In this document: positions 24,900 through 37,124 of the stretch, piece by piece
How the letters are laid out: every line of letters starts with the position of its first letter
Numbering within the stretch: the first letter of the stretch is position 1
Origin: Apostichopus japonicus
Taxonomy: Eukaryota; Echinodermata; Holothuroidea; Aspidochirotida; Stichopodidae
Assembly: GCF_037975245.1 (NCBI RefSeq)
Contig: NC_092575.1
Coordinates: 3,291,001 to 3,355,000 of the forward strand
Direction of reading: 5' to 3'
Length of the DNA stretch: 64,000 nt
Translations under genes and position numbers: made by a program
The notes under the pieces: model-generated
Seen by the model: only the letters and a program-made list of their open reading frames with translations
Database searches by the model: none
What the model was told of the DNA's origin: nothing

Positions 24900-25936
24900 A
24901 ATCTCCCTCTTTGTGTCTTTGTGTGATTATTCATGTAGAAGCAAAGTACTTCAAACTAAATACCAAATATTATGTAAATGAGCAATTGTACCGATAGGCG
25001 TATTCTTGTGTGGGCGTACATGTATAGAGTGTAGCAATAGGCTATGGTGAGCTTGTATCGATGCATCGCTGTTTAATTACGTAACAGAGATTTCAAACGT
25101 ATCGGGCGCGGCGCGCTGTTTGTGGTTCGTGCGTGCAACTGGTGTGAGGGTGTGCGTGTGATAGAACTTTCTTGTGTATGAAAACGTTTGGGAGAGCTTA
25201 TGAATGAGGCGGTGAGTATGGATGGTTGACAGGCCAACACTTGTGAGCGACTGAGTACGTTTGATTCATATATGTGTAGTGAGCTTGTGACTTGTAAGTA
25301 AATTATGTTATATATTTTATATTTAGTTTGCTCCAGTTGAGTTTTAAATTTATTCAAGTAAACCGTTGCTCCAGTTGAGTTATTAAATTATTCAAGTAAA
25401 CCGTTGCTCCAGTTGAGTTATTAAATTATTCAAGTAAACAGTTGCTCCAGTTGAATTATTAAATCATCCAAGTAAACCGTTAATCTTTTGTTTCTGCGTT
25501 ATCTTTGCAACTTCTCTCTCCTGAGTCATCATACTTTTGGGAGGGCATGCCAGTACGGAAAACCACTAAATTTACAATTACACAGATGAACCAAACAACA
25601 TTACTCGATGATGATGATCATGGGACTTATCATTATTTTCTATAAACAAGTCAATTGTTTTGAGGTATACGCTCTAAAATGTTGTATCATCCATGTACGA
25701 TTTATTGATAATTCCCTCCAATAAGCATCCTGTGGATGTGCCACTGTTCTCATAGTTGGATAAAGGGACATTATTTGAAACCAAAGTGTAAATGAAGGCT
25801 GTACAGCTCGCATAGGGACATGTGCATAATACAAATATGATAATAGGACCAGAACATGTATAAACAAAGTATGAACTATGGAGTAATTAGGTACCTTAAG
25901 TCAGGATCCTAGCGGTGGACCAGAGGAAAGAACGTT
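24900..25936. other. Intergenic sequence between CRCP and CHCHD2
   Basis: The convergent 3' ends of CRCP (plus) and CHCHD2 (minus) meet here. Apart from the 38-bp minisatellite I see no gene, RNA or element. If CHCHD2 has an additional tiny last exon (see the CHCHD2 entry), it would lie in this interval. Confidence 0.5.
25329..25486. repeat. 38-bp minisatellite, about 4 copies
   Basis: Four tandem units built on GCTCCAGTTGAGTTATTAAA followed by TTATTCAAGTAAACCGTT. The outer copies are more diverged than the inner two. It is intergenic. Confidence 0.9.
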
Positions 25937-28224
25937 CTACTCACCGTATGAGAGCTTGCACTCTTTCAAGGCTTCGTTGAATCCCTGGCACATGCTGAGG
26001 TCTGCCTGGGTCTCTGAACAGTTGAGAAACTGCTGTAACTGGTATTGACAAGGATTCTGGTATTGCTGTTGCTGGGGGCCTCCCTGCGGGGCAGGTTCTT
26101 GGTATGTGACATCTGGCTGGTCTGAACGGCCACCTCCTGTAATTGCTGAGCCAATAACATGGCCCTGCACGAAAGAAAGAAAATAGAATGAGGAATGTCA
26201 CAGAAAACATGTTGCAAACTATTTGTGGTATCGATGCAAGGTACAGTACAAAATGCATACATTCATTGGGCACAAGCGAAACTGACAGCACCAACATTTG
26301 AAGCTACCAGCCTCAGTGATTTCAGTACTTCCATCAACTTCAAAATGTCATTAAAAGTTTTTGGGAAATATCATTCAGAGCTTAAAGAAATCATTTTGAA
26401 AAGTGTCTATCCACATGTGTTACTAGAACTAGTTATTTGGGGAGAAGAGGGTTGGGGTGAGGGGGGGGGACAATGGGTATGAGAAAAATTTAAGCCTTAA
26501 GGTAATAATGGCATAATTGAAATTTTCAAAGGACAGTTGCTTCTCATTTGACTCACTGGATCAGAGTGAGTTAATACTATTTCATTGAAAGAAATTGTAA
26601 TTTGACACTTTGATTTAACAGGGCCGCGAAGACAATTGAATCAAGTAGAAGTATTTGTGGCAGTTGGTGCGATCAGTAGAGTCCAACTATGAGAGGCACA
26701 GTGTAAATTTGGGCATGGAAGACACAAATTTTGTACAGCTTTGATTCTATCATGAGTTATTTATTAGTAGAGTAACTATTAATCACAATAAAATTTGCTC
26801 CCAATCTTTATATGTAAGCTGGGTTAGGTCAATCTCGACTTACATCTACATATGATGATGATAGTTTTACTGGTAGTCTTTGCAACAGAGTTGGTCTTTG
26901 TTTGAAATCAACTAAAATGGCTCTCAAAGGATTTGAACAACTGTTGTGCAATAAAATCATAGCACAGTTATGTGCAAGCTGTCAAGGTTACATGTAGACA
27001 ATCAAATACAATTGTGAGCTACTTGAACCAGTCATGGAATAATCCCTTTTAAGGAAATCATACATACAACAATTTTTATATAAAGTGATTTCATTTTTGT
27101 ATTGATATTTGTAGGTATTCATCAATCTTTGATTGTCTTGAGAAACGTTAACCTACCACTGTTGACCCAATCGCAACACCACCAGCTGTTGCTGCCATTT
27201 GGCCCATAAGCCCTGGTTGTCTGGGTTGGCCCATTGCCATTGGCTGTTTGGGAACTGGTGCTGGGGCTGTCTGCCTTGTTGGAGCAACTGCTGTTGTCCT
27301 AGGTGATGGAGACCTAACGAAAGGAATATGAACATAATGATTTATGGATTACACATATTTAGGAATAAAAAAGAAATAAATATGGCAAAGGCTAACATTG
27401 TTCGATTTGAATATAGGGCCTAAGCTGAGTTAAAGGAGAATAAATCTGGGGTTTTGCAGTGACCTCATAGTAGAGACTTATATTTTTACACCCTCTGTGA
27501 AATAACTAGTCAAAACAAACTTTCCCCGAATTTGCAGGAATTTTCTAATTATTTTTTCCCACCTACTGTGTTGGTTTATATGGAAAATAGACTTTATCTC
27601 CCACTTAACATTTCTTTTCTTTGGCTTAATTATTGTTGGTATTGACAAAACCTTTTCTGTTGAAATCCACAATGTGGCTCGCATATGTCACGAAACAAGC
27701 AGAAACTGTCAGAATTCAAAAATGGTTAATTCCATGGGTGACAAATAAATCAATTTTTAAGGTAGAAAAAAGTGTTTTGAAGCATTTTTTTGATTCTGTA
27801 AAAAAGAGTGTACAGCAGAGGCTAGGGTATATTTCTCTTTAAACTAGTAGGCTAACAAGTAAAGTACTGTAACATGATTTAGGCCTAGCCTAGGGCTAAA
27901 ATAAATATGATTGAATAAGCCTATACTAAACATGCAACAAATGAAACATGATATCGCATACCTGTGCAGTGAGTACTAGTAATAGTATCAATATTATCGG
28001 CATTGTGATATACATTGGAGTATGTAAAGCTAAAAGGCAAATGAACTCATCATGTTCTTGAATTGGTAGTTGGGCTAGGCCCCCTAGGTCATCTAGGACT
28101 ACAGTAACTTAGGCCTACATCTGCTTCTGCATAGCCTGTCGCATGATCGATAACTCATGAGACTGAAAACTTGCCTACGGACAGGCGAAATTGATCTTCC
28201 CCTACTTCTTCCTCCACGTGGCAT
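25937..28224 (-). CDS. CHCHD2: CHCHD2-like twin CX9C mitochondrial protein (3 exons)
   Basis: Small mitochondrial intermembrane-space protein with a nuclear stress role in vertebrates (family knowledge). Exons in transcript order: 28175-28224, 27157-27313, 25937-26164, giving 144 residues (human CHCHD2 151). It opens [11 protein letters not shown], like human MPRGSRSRTS. The middle has [20 protein letters not shown] and [11 protein letters not shown], matching the conserved hydrophobic segment. The C-terminus has two CX9C motifs ([11 protein letters not shown] and [11 protein letters not shown]). The correct frame requires exon 1 to end at AG|GCAAGT, a GC donor: the nearby GT gives the wrong frame for the family. 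The stop overlaps a donor-like GGTGAGT, so an alternative last exon is possible. CHCHD10 is the close paralogue and cannot be fully excluded as the ancestral orthologue. Confidence 0.9.
27430..27842. mobile_element. TTAA-flanked MITE-like insert in CHCHD2 intron 1
   Basis: TTAA at both ends and imperfect inverted termini (AAGGAGAATAAATCTGGG against AAAGAGAAATATACCCTA). About 410 bases with no coding capacity. The terminal match is weak, so this is less certain than the other TTAA elements. Confidence 0.4.
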
Positions 28225-29382
28225 TTTGGATTGATGGTAATTCAATAAAAACTAAAAGCAATAGAAATATATAACATCAAGGAACAGAAATAATAGCTGC
28301 CAAATAAATTAGTCGTATGGCGATCTTTGTGGAAGTTTGTTATATAATGTGCAATTGCAAATTACAATGCAAATTACGCAACTTTCTCAAGAATATTACG
28401 TCACTCTGTATTTTTGCTAATTTCTATGGAACGCCATGGAGATGGTCGACTGATTGTCACGAAACAATCAGAGGAATGAATGTAACATGGTAGCCTGGTA
28501 CAAGAGAGAGAGAGGGGGGGGGGCACACAAAATACTGCATGTACCCAAACGAGATATCATCCACTCCTCTTCCGAAAAATTGCATGAATATATTATATAT
28601 ACAACGCACTTTGAAGTAAGAGCAAAAACCTGTGCGAAAGGGCCAGAGATGGAACGAGGTTTTAAAACAACTCGCATGCGGGTGAAGGGGGGGGGGTGAG
28701 TCTGATCCCCCCAACACATATTCACACATTCACACCGAAGAATCACACGGAAAATTACACATCCAGCAGCGCATTTTGAGCGACATCATGATTAGAGCTT
28801 TCAATTTGGTTCAGAATTAGGTCTACATGCAAAATTCTTGAGTTGGGTGTTCATCCTTCAAACCTCCTGGATCCAGGCCACTCTCTAACACTGCACAATT
28901 TTTTAATTTATTAAAATCATAGTTTTGGCATCAAGTTTATGACATAACTTAGGAAACACGGCAGATCGCCGGATCCGTGAATATGTCACTGAAATATTAC
29001 CCCTAAGAAGCTCGTATTTCTGTCCTTTGTGACCCCCCCCCCCCCCCAAAAAAAAAATACCCATAAAGGAGATGTGTGCTTAACTTATGTGAAATAACTA
29101 GCGTAAAGGACAAAGGCGTAGGTTGTGGTATTCTATTTTGAATTAAAATAACGTTCGCTCGTTGGTAGTTTATAGCCGTACAGAATTGAGTCAGTGTTCC
29201 ACAATTCGTTATGAATGTATAGTATTACATAGACTTGACTTGTAAGTACCCGGATGATAAGTGAGACTTATAGATCCAAACAATATGTCCATAAGATAAA
29301 CATTGCAATCAATTAAAGACAGAAAGTTATATAGGATCATTGTTCTATATCTTAAGCGTATGTAGGCCTACTTCAGTTTCTT

Positions 29383-29565
29383 TTAACGAGCCGGCGGTAT
29401 TGGGGACTGGGAAGGGGAACCGCCATGAAATGGAAGAGGAAACCCCTCCGCTACTTCCTGCCCATGATGCCACCAATGCTTCCGGTCCGTAACGCGAAAG
29501 GTCAGAAGATACTTACGTCGTGTTTGGATGAAAAACTTTCCTATCACGTATTGCCATTTAGTCAT
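29383..29565 (-). CDS. Doubtful small open frame or first exon
   Basis: A 60-codon frame with a true ATG at 29565. It begins MTKWQYVIGKFFIQTRRK, an aromatic/basic N-terminus that could be a mitochondrial presequence. After codon 16 the sequence reads CGAC|GTAAGTAT, an excellent splice donor, so the real product may use only the first 16 codons and continue in an unseen exon. No family is recognised. It lies 1.2 kb upstream of CHCHD2 on the same strand. Confidence 0.2.
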   Translation of the reverse strand: MTKWQYVIGKFFIQTRRKYLLTFRVTDRKHWWHHGQEVAEGFPLPFHGGSPSQSPIPPAR

Positions 29566-32259
29566 GCTACTGATTATACTGATAAAGGGTCAAAGGTTAT
29601 ATAGAAGTTATCCTACGATGATTTTGTAATGGTATATACCCCCCCCCCCCTGCCCTCCTTGGCACGCCCCAATGGCTAAGTTATCGTAAGCCATAGGAAG
29701 CTTCACTCGGTTTGCTCAGGCTTCAACAAGCTGTTACTGACAACCATCTTTACTGGAACATTTAGTTTATCTCAGTTTAAATATCTGGATCAGGAGGGAC
29801 AACGAGACCCCATGAAAGAACAAAGGGGCGAAAGAAGAGGGAAAAAAACATTAAACAGAAATCGTGAAACCGCAAATCCCATAACAGTTCTTAAAATATA
29901 TGTCTCAGTGAAGCATTAATTCTTCAAGCAATGACAATTTTAAAGAACGCAATGCGTCTATACAGTTTAAAGATAAACTTCTCAAAATGATCTAAGAATA
30001 ATCTGGAGGTGGGACGTCGAGTTATTGTGAAAATTGTAAGCAGTTTTAAGCGTCTTAAGGAAATTTCTTGGAGATGTTGTTGAAACTCACTCAGTCATGT
30101 AAATGATTCAAACACGGTCAAAGTGTGCTTTAGTAACGGCGTGAGTCGTTCAGTGGAAACAAAACGTCACGGCGAGTACCTCCGGAACAACGAACCACGT
30201 TCTTGAATTCAGGGGCGTGATATTGGAAGTTATCAAAGGTGGGGGCAGAGAAATTGTTGCGTTGTAGATACTGCAGGGACCCAGTTGAAACATGTTTATA
30301 TTTTATCTCGACATTTGCTTGTTTTTCTTTTAATTGTCAATTTGTCATTTCTCAAAAACATATTCGTATTTAATTTAAGACTTTTTCCTCAAAATGTTAA
30401 CTTCTTGAATCAAGACTTGTACATTTTATGAAGAAAATTTCACTATTGTATATCAAAATTTAGGATCGGAATTTTTACTTTGTCAAAATTTCTACTAGGC
30501 CTATATACCTTGCGACTGATAGCTGGTATCGAAAGATTAGTTGATTCAATTTGACTTTATTTCAAAACTGAGTTGGACTACTCAGTCAAATTTTCGGCTT
30601 TTAATGTCGCCCTTTTATATTTAACCGAGATTACGACCATTTGCCTACCCTTGAAGCTCGGAGTTTCGTCTAAAATCTAAATAATAATAGACTATGTTGA
30701 GATTTGGAAAGAAATTCTTGATGACATATTGCCATAGAAATTGAAGTAGTTCAATTTCATTACGTGTTGCCCACTAATCTGATTGCCAAATGTCAATCAT
30801 CAATATCCATCATGTTTCGTTGCCAGCATGTGTTGCCATAACATGACATCATATCAAAATTTGCATGAAGGTCATAACGTCATGTGTCTTTTGGCCAATT
30901 GCCAATTGCATGATAAGTCTGGTTAAAAAGTATAAGTCTTCTGTCCATTGGGGACCACCGTATTTAGAAGTGAAACTTACCATGTATGAATAAACTGGGA
31001 GGTGACGTCACATTTTTAATTGTTAGCTTACTCGGATGACGTGGTATCTGAATCCCACATTACAGGCAAGAGCATTATTCGACAAAGTAGTGAACCGCCA
31101 CTCAGGCATATCATCCTGCGTAACCAATCGCCTAGCACACCTAGCTAGCACAGATATAGTTCAAGAAATAGTGTGTCGGTGTCCGCATTAAATTGTTTAT
31201 TTTCGGAGTAAACAACTTAATCGGTGAGACGTCATATAAACAATCCAACGTGATCACGCTGAAGATGTCTTGGTTCTTCGCCATCGTTTGAAAGTCACCA
31301 TTTCGTAGTTAACTGGTAAATTAACATTAGTCATTGTTACTTAGCCTACATTCATTGAACTTACTAATACTAGTAAGTAGTGGGCCTATCGCATAGGCCT
31401 ATAGTATATGTTGTTATTGTTACTGTATTGGACCTAAAAAGTAAAATAGGCCTAAGAAACAGTTACTAGTCAGGCCTGGCCCTTATTCACAACCTTTGTA
31501 ACTTTCAATGATGACTCAATCAATACCTCCAAATGTCAGTTTATTTCTGTAGGACCCAAGTCTTTAGTCTTGGTAATAATGGTAATAATTGTATATGCCT
31601 AACAGTAAGTTGACTAACAGTACTAGCCTAGCCTAACAAGTAACAGTACATTTGCCAGTTGGCTATGATCTGTGTTGTACTACACCCTTAGATACTTAAT
31701 TACTAATATATGTAATCTATCCGCGTCAGATGTTGGTCAAACTGGGAAATAATATTCCGCTCCTCAGGGCCAATGGTACCCTCAAGTGTGGATCCATGAG
31801 GTGTGGGGGTTAACCCTCCATTTTAACCTTGAGCGCACAAAAATTCAAAAGAATACAGCCTAAAGTTAGGGCTTACTGTAGATCTAGGCTAGCCTAGACT
31901 CATGCTACAGATCAGCACTCACACATTGACACCTGTAGTCATAATTCATACTAGCCTACATCATTCAGTCTTGGCCTAGACAGAGTTGCTGTGTCGACTA
32001 AACATCAAGTGTAAGTGTAACTAGTACAAGGCCTAATTGAAGGGTATGGTATATAGTGTAAGACTTATACTGCGTGCTATGCATGTCATCTTATTGGTGT
32101 TATTGTTCTCTTCACTTACCCATTATTGTTATGTTAATGTCTGTATGGTATGCCTTGCAGCTGGTGTACTGCACTGCTATATGCAGTGCAGTGTTAGAGG
32201 AAATACAGTTCTGCACTCATTACCAACAGGTCTGTTAACATCTCTTCTATTTTATCTGT

Positions 32260-32304
32260 ATCGCTTCTCGGCCTTTTGGGTAAGATCATGTGTAGTATCT
32301 GTTC
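32260..32304 (+). pseudogene. U2 snRNA 5' domain fragment (chimeric snRNA pseudogene or SINE head)
   Basis: About 43 bases match the 5' end of U2 snRNA: ATCGCTTCTCGGCCTTTTGG, then TAAGATCATGTGTAGTATCT, including the branch-point recognition GTAGTA, with two mismatches. After GTTC the similarity stops abruptly: stem-loop IIa, the Sm site and the 3' stem-loops of U2 are absent. It cannot encode a functional U2. The following 150 bases contain a small CTCAGG/CCTGGG hairpin and may belong to the same retroposed unit. Confidence 0.7.
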
Positions 32305-33333
32305 CCTTTCTAGGGAAATGTTGATACACACCCGATGATGATCACACAGTCACAGTCTCGATGCAAGGGGACTGCTGGGTTGAGAGCGGATCAGTCGTTT
32401 GGTAGTTTGGTTTTCGCACTCAGGTTCTTTCCTGGGTGACTTTTCTTAAAAAGTATCTCTTCGATTGTGCCTTGTCCATCCATCCCTTTAAGTTGTACTG
32501 TACTCTACAGTATCATGGTGTACAGTAACTGCACTGATATACCAATACACACTTTAGTTAAGTTGCGGTGTGTTAGGTCAAATTACAGATTTTGCAATCA
32601 CAATTATAATCTACAATGACCATATGAAAATGGTTAAACTTAGTATAATAATTGTAATTATTTATCCCATTTGTCCCATTTCTGTTTCTTGACATAAATA
32701 TTGTCATGTACTAGTATGCTCTGTATTTAAGCTATTAGCTGTGTTGTAGGGTAGGTGAATGTGCTTCACATAATAGATCTAATAATTCTATTTTTCGAAG
32801 GTTGATTTTCAAAAGGTTTCCCCGCTAAAGTTTTCTCCTTTTCCATTTTTTTATCTTTTTTTCCTTGTGGTGACTAGGTTGAAAACTAAACCTCGTTTTT
32901 TCTAGCGTCCATCACATGTACCTACTTTTTTCTTTTTATACCAGACACCTGTATTGACTGTTGCATTCATGGGAGAAGAAAACAAATTTGAATTGAATTT
33001 TTCAATCATTTAAACTCAATATTAAACAGGTTTTACCCTGTATTTCTGAGGTGACAACAATATGAGTCTGTTAGTAGATCTGCAACAGTGCTAAATTTAC
33101 AGTTAGGGAATTTATTAATTTTAATGACAATGTTTTTTTTATTTTTTTTTTTATTGCAAGGGCATGAATAATTACAGGAACATGAATGACTGAGTAGTGT
33201 AGTATTTAAAACATTTAACATTTGCATTGTTGATTTCAGGTATCAAGAAACTACCAGATAAAGTTCTTACCTTTCCAACCAACTGTTTCCCAAGCAAAAA
33301 TAAGAGAAAAAGCAACAAGAAGTTTGGGTCAAG

Positions 33334-36300
33334 ATGGATACATCTGCTATTGTTCAAGGTGTCCAGTTCCAGGTTGTGCAACATATGAACAAGACAGAAT
33401 TAGAGGAATTCCTGGAGAAAGACGACAGAGTTCAGTCTATGGTGGACGATCACAGTGTTGTAAGAGAAATTTTCAACTTTGTTTTGGTTTCATGGAGTTT
33501 TTTTAGTCATGAATGTTGCTGCTGTGTTGACGTGTTGTGTATGCTATTTTTATAACATTTATTAATTATAGAAAATAGGTTTTGTTTTTCACAGGATAAG
33601 TTATAAGACAAATAAGTTGTATTCAATTGAAACATTTTGCCGTTGTAAGGGCAGGGATACGTGCAGATTTCTTCTAGTATCCTTAAAGTTCACGATTAAT
33701 TTGTAATTAACATAACTATAGGGTAGCAGTGAAAATTGTCATATTCTTATTCTTATGCAAATGGAACAAGGCCAACCTGGCAAGAGACATCTGTTACAGA
33801 AGTATGTTTATAATGCTATATTCTTCGATGTTGATTTGAATGTGTGATTTTTTTTGTTTTGGGTGTTTTAATGTCTCTTAATAATATGAAAAACTGTAAA
33901 TTGTGATCTATTATAATTAATTTGCTTAATGGGATAGTATGCATTAGCTGCATTAGCCATGAAGCAGATTGGGAAGACTACTTATTGTATTACTTTATAT
34001 CTGATGCTGCATATCCTCAATCATTAGGTACTCTGTTGTGTCACCTGGCTCCAGATTACCCCCCCCCCTGCCCTGAAGAGGTTGGATGTTACCCCTTATA
34101 TGTTTCTTCTTTGAAAATGGATGCATTTTTTTCACTGGGAAAATTTTTCATTTTTTTGGCAGGTGGTTGCGAAGAAAAAGGAGAAAGCAATGGTAATTAG
34201 TGAATCTCAAAGCCTGTCAGCTTTTAATTTGTCTAATGAATCGAGACTCTTGGAAAACAGACAAAAGCTTCTCAGTTTGCACGTCGAGAACAAGAACGCC
34301 AGAGAAAATTACGAGAGAAATAAAAGGAAACTAGGTAAATATTCAAAATATTGCTGGAGCAGCCTTTTCAGCTATGTTCACTATTAATAATCGTCTAATT
34401 TTACTCACAAATTTGTTTTGTATCGATATGCATATATTAATAAATGTAAATATATATATATATATATATATGTCAAGTAAGCAAAGCCCACCTCTATGTC
34501 ACAAAGGCCAAATACTGCCCTCTTCCTTCTCATTCTACCACTGAACAGTTGGACATTTCAGTATTACATCAAGGGGGGGGGGGGGTGGGGGGAGGAGAGG
34601 GGTGTAAGGGAGTTGAGATGGGAGCTCAATACTTGCAGATAATAGAAGTGTTTTTTTTTGTATGAAACGTTTTTACATGGATGAAGTTGGTAATACACTC
34701 TTACACTCCCTACGTGCTCTACCCCTATCTCACCCTTTCAACTGGGCTTTATTGTAGCATGCATATTAAGTAACACAGGACCTGCGTCATTAGCTTGAAG
34801 AAGGTAGGGAGTTGGTGTACAACAAATTTATCAGTCATCACTTTTCTGAAATATTCCTGGAATAAGGGACGTGGGAAGGGGTGAAAGTTCCAGCAATTGG
34901 GAGTCATTTTGTCATGTCAGTTGGATTTCCTCGTCGAAGGCAAAACGAATCACTAATGATTGTGACGGTGTGTGTGCATATGACGCCTTCAGTAGTAAAC
35001 AGAATGAGGCCAAAGGTACTGTACATACACGGTGTATTAATGTCACACTCGGGTTGTGACTCCATCTTACAGCATCATCATAGCAGAGGCCATCAAAGAT
35101 AAATTTCCCAGTCAGTGCCAGATGCCTGCAGGCTGTATGTATAAAACTCTGTTATCGTTGTGACGTAGAGTGTGTCGGAATCTTTAAACTATTAAAAGGA
35201 TTTGAACCTGAGAAACATTTCAGACCAAAGTGATCTCCTCCACTCAATGGTTGTTGAATAAGAGGTTCAGTTTGAGTAGAATCTTAAAGGGTATGAAGAC
35301 TTGCGCACAAAGAAACGTCTCATGCCGCTAATCTGACCTAGTTTTGAACGAGTTGTAACAGAAGCGTTAGACACCACCATCGATCCCAGAAAATACATGC
35401 AAAGCTTGCAGTACCGTCGGTAATTAGACACTAGTGTACAGTCAGTACATACAGATGCTGTCAATACCCACAGCACAGTCTAGAAACGATACAGCAATTG
35501 ACATTTCAGGTCCAGCTAAAGATAACAAGGTATCGCGTTTCATTACTGTCTGCATTTTGTAGAGTCAAGCAGAAAAACTTCACTTGCAAGCAACGGAAAG
35601 TTAACTTTTTTTCTGAGCGCGGCACACGGTTTGGGGCGAGTCTTCAATGCCTTTAAGATGATGAAATTTGTGAAAGAAAGTACTGATGTTAGAAAACTTA
35701 GAAACCTTCACAATTGCCAGGTATATTCTATTACTTGAGGAAAGACATGGATGTCTTTTTCCAATTTTGTTATGAAATATGGTGAGTCACAGGCACTGAC
35801 AAAGTTTTCATTGACCCCCCCCCCTCTTTTTCCCTCTCCTTTTCTTTGCAACAGATGAAATAGCGAGCAAATATTCACTGGCAGCTGCAAAGAAAATGTT
35901 AGAGACGAGTGCTACGAAGAAAGAGGAAGATTCGGAGGTAAGAAAGGGTTAGAGTATATATAGGTTATCCTTTTAGTTTTGGAGACGGGAAAAGAAAAGG
36001 ACCCCTCCTCCAGTGGCACGAAATATCACCACATTGTTTCCAAACACATGCGACAAACTCAGGAACAGAGTTTTCTCTCGTAACGAAACATTCATTAAGC
36101 TCTGCTTTGTAGACACAGAGGCTTCTCTGTGCTGTAAACAGATATCATAGTCTGACGTCTCTCCATGATAAGGTTTTAAAATTAGGAACATAGCATCATT
36201 TTACGATTCGGGTAGGACACAACCCCAGACATGATTTTGCAATGTTATAATAATGGATTTTACAATTTAGACACCAACCACTTATACATCTATACAACTA

Positions 36301-37124
36301 TTCTGTATCCAATCTCTGTCTCTTTTCCTACACCCTACCCCCCCACCACCCTACCCCCCCACTCAAATATGTCTCTTGTTAATGTACAGTTTGAACTTAC
36401 ATCACAACATTGCATCTATATGATAATGAATTACATCACCTCACAACCTTAGCACCACCACGTTTTACCGTGCCTAAGAGATACAGTATCCAGTCCCATT
36501 TGCCCAACCAGTCACAAATCCCTCCCTGCCACACACCCTCTCGCAGTGAAATTGGATGCAGTATTAATACCCCCCCCCCAATTCCACGTAATTTTGGAAT
36601 CCAATGGTGAAGCCTACATAACATTGAAGTTGCCTTGTGTATTCCCCCCCCCACCCCCACTATGTTCTGTAGAGTTGTGTTTTACTCACCAAGGTGATTT
36701 CATTGTAGCGTAGTAAAACCACGTTTTTTTTTTCGCCCTTTTGTTTCAGGATATAGCAACCAGTTTCATGGACGGCGAGATGACCGTGAACGAATTCTTA
36801 CAGTCATTCCAGACTTGCAGACTCGAAGCCCATCTCAAGAGGATAAAAGCCGACAAGATGAGGGAACTCGTAAATAAATTACCGAACTATCAAAACGTGA
36901 CATTCGCGAGCCCACACGCAGCCCCGACAATCGGACCACCTGTGGCGGCGCCTAGAGATCTCCCCAGGACACCGCATCCAACACCCATGTACCAGATGCC
37001 CCCCCAACCACCCATCCCATATGGCAAACCCATGCCGGCACCAAGAGTTCCGGTCTACGCCCCTGGAGTGCCTCAGAGCTACTCCAGTTATCAACCTCCC
37101 AACGGGGAGATAGCGTATTATTGA
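33334..37124 (+). CDS. VPS37B: VPS37 ESCRT-I subunit (4 coding exons)
   Basis: ESCRT-I component that acts with TSG101, VPS28 and an MVB12/UBAP1 subunit in sorting ubiquitinated cargo on endosomes. Coding exons: 33334-33459, 34163-34334, 35855-35937, 36750-37124, all GT-AG and in phase, for 251 residues. The Mod(r) domain covers about residues 8-170. It has an N-terminal KTELEEFLEKDDRVQSMV helix, a coiled coil around ENRQKLLSLHVENKNARENY, and the conserved end SFMDGEMTVNEFLQSF with RLEAHLKRIKADKM. Residues from about 175 form a proline-rich tail, as in VPS37B and VPS37C. Choice between B and C is uncertain, since invertebrates often have one gene. The ATG at 33334 follows an acceptor at 33240 and an intervening leader. 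A TTAA MITE lies in intron 2. Confidence 0.9.
35284..35656. mobile_element. TTAA-flanked MITE, family TTAA-1, copy 1
   Basis: TTAA at both ends, with terminal inverted repeats AGGGTATGAAGACTTGCGC and AGGCATTGAAGACTCGCC. A second copy, reverse oriented, is at 47482-47802. The copies share words such as ACACTAGTGT, CCAAACCGTGTGC and CTGGACCTGA. No coding capacity. It lies in a VPS37 intron. Confidence 0.8.

Larger units (their letters stand above)
28225..33333. other. Intergenic region between CHCHD2 and VPS37
   Basis: Contains poly-C runs (29033-29047, 29640-29650), one doubtful small open frame (29383-29565) and the U2-like fragment (32260-32304). An AG acceptor at 33239-33240 probably opens the VPS37 start-codon exon, so an untranslated VPS37 exon must lie upstream, possibly near 31200-31316. 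No other supported feature was found. Confidence 0.5.
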
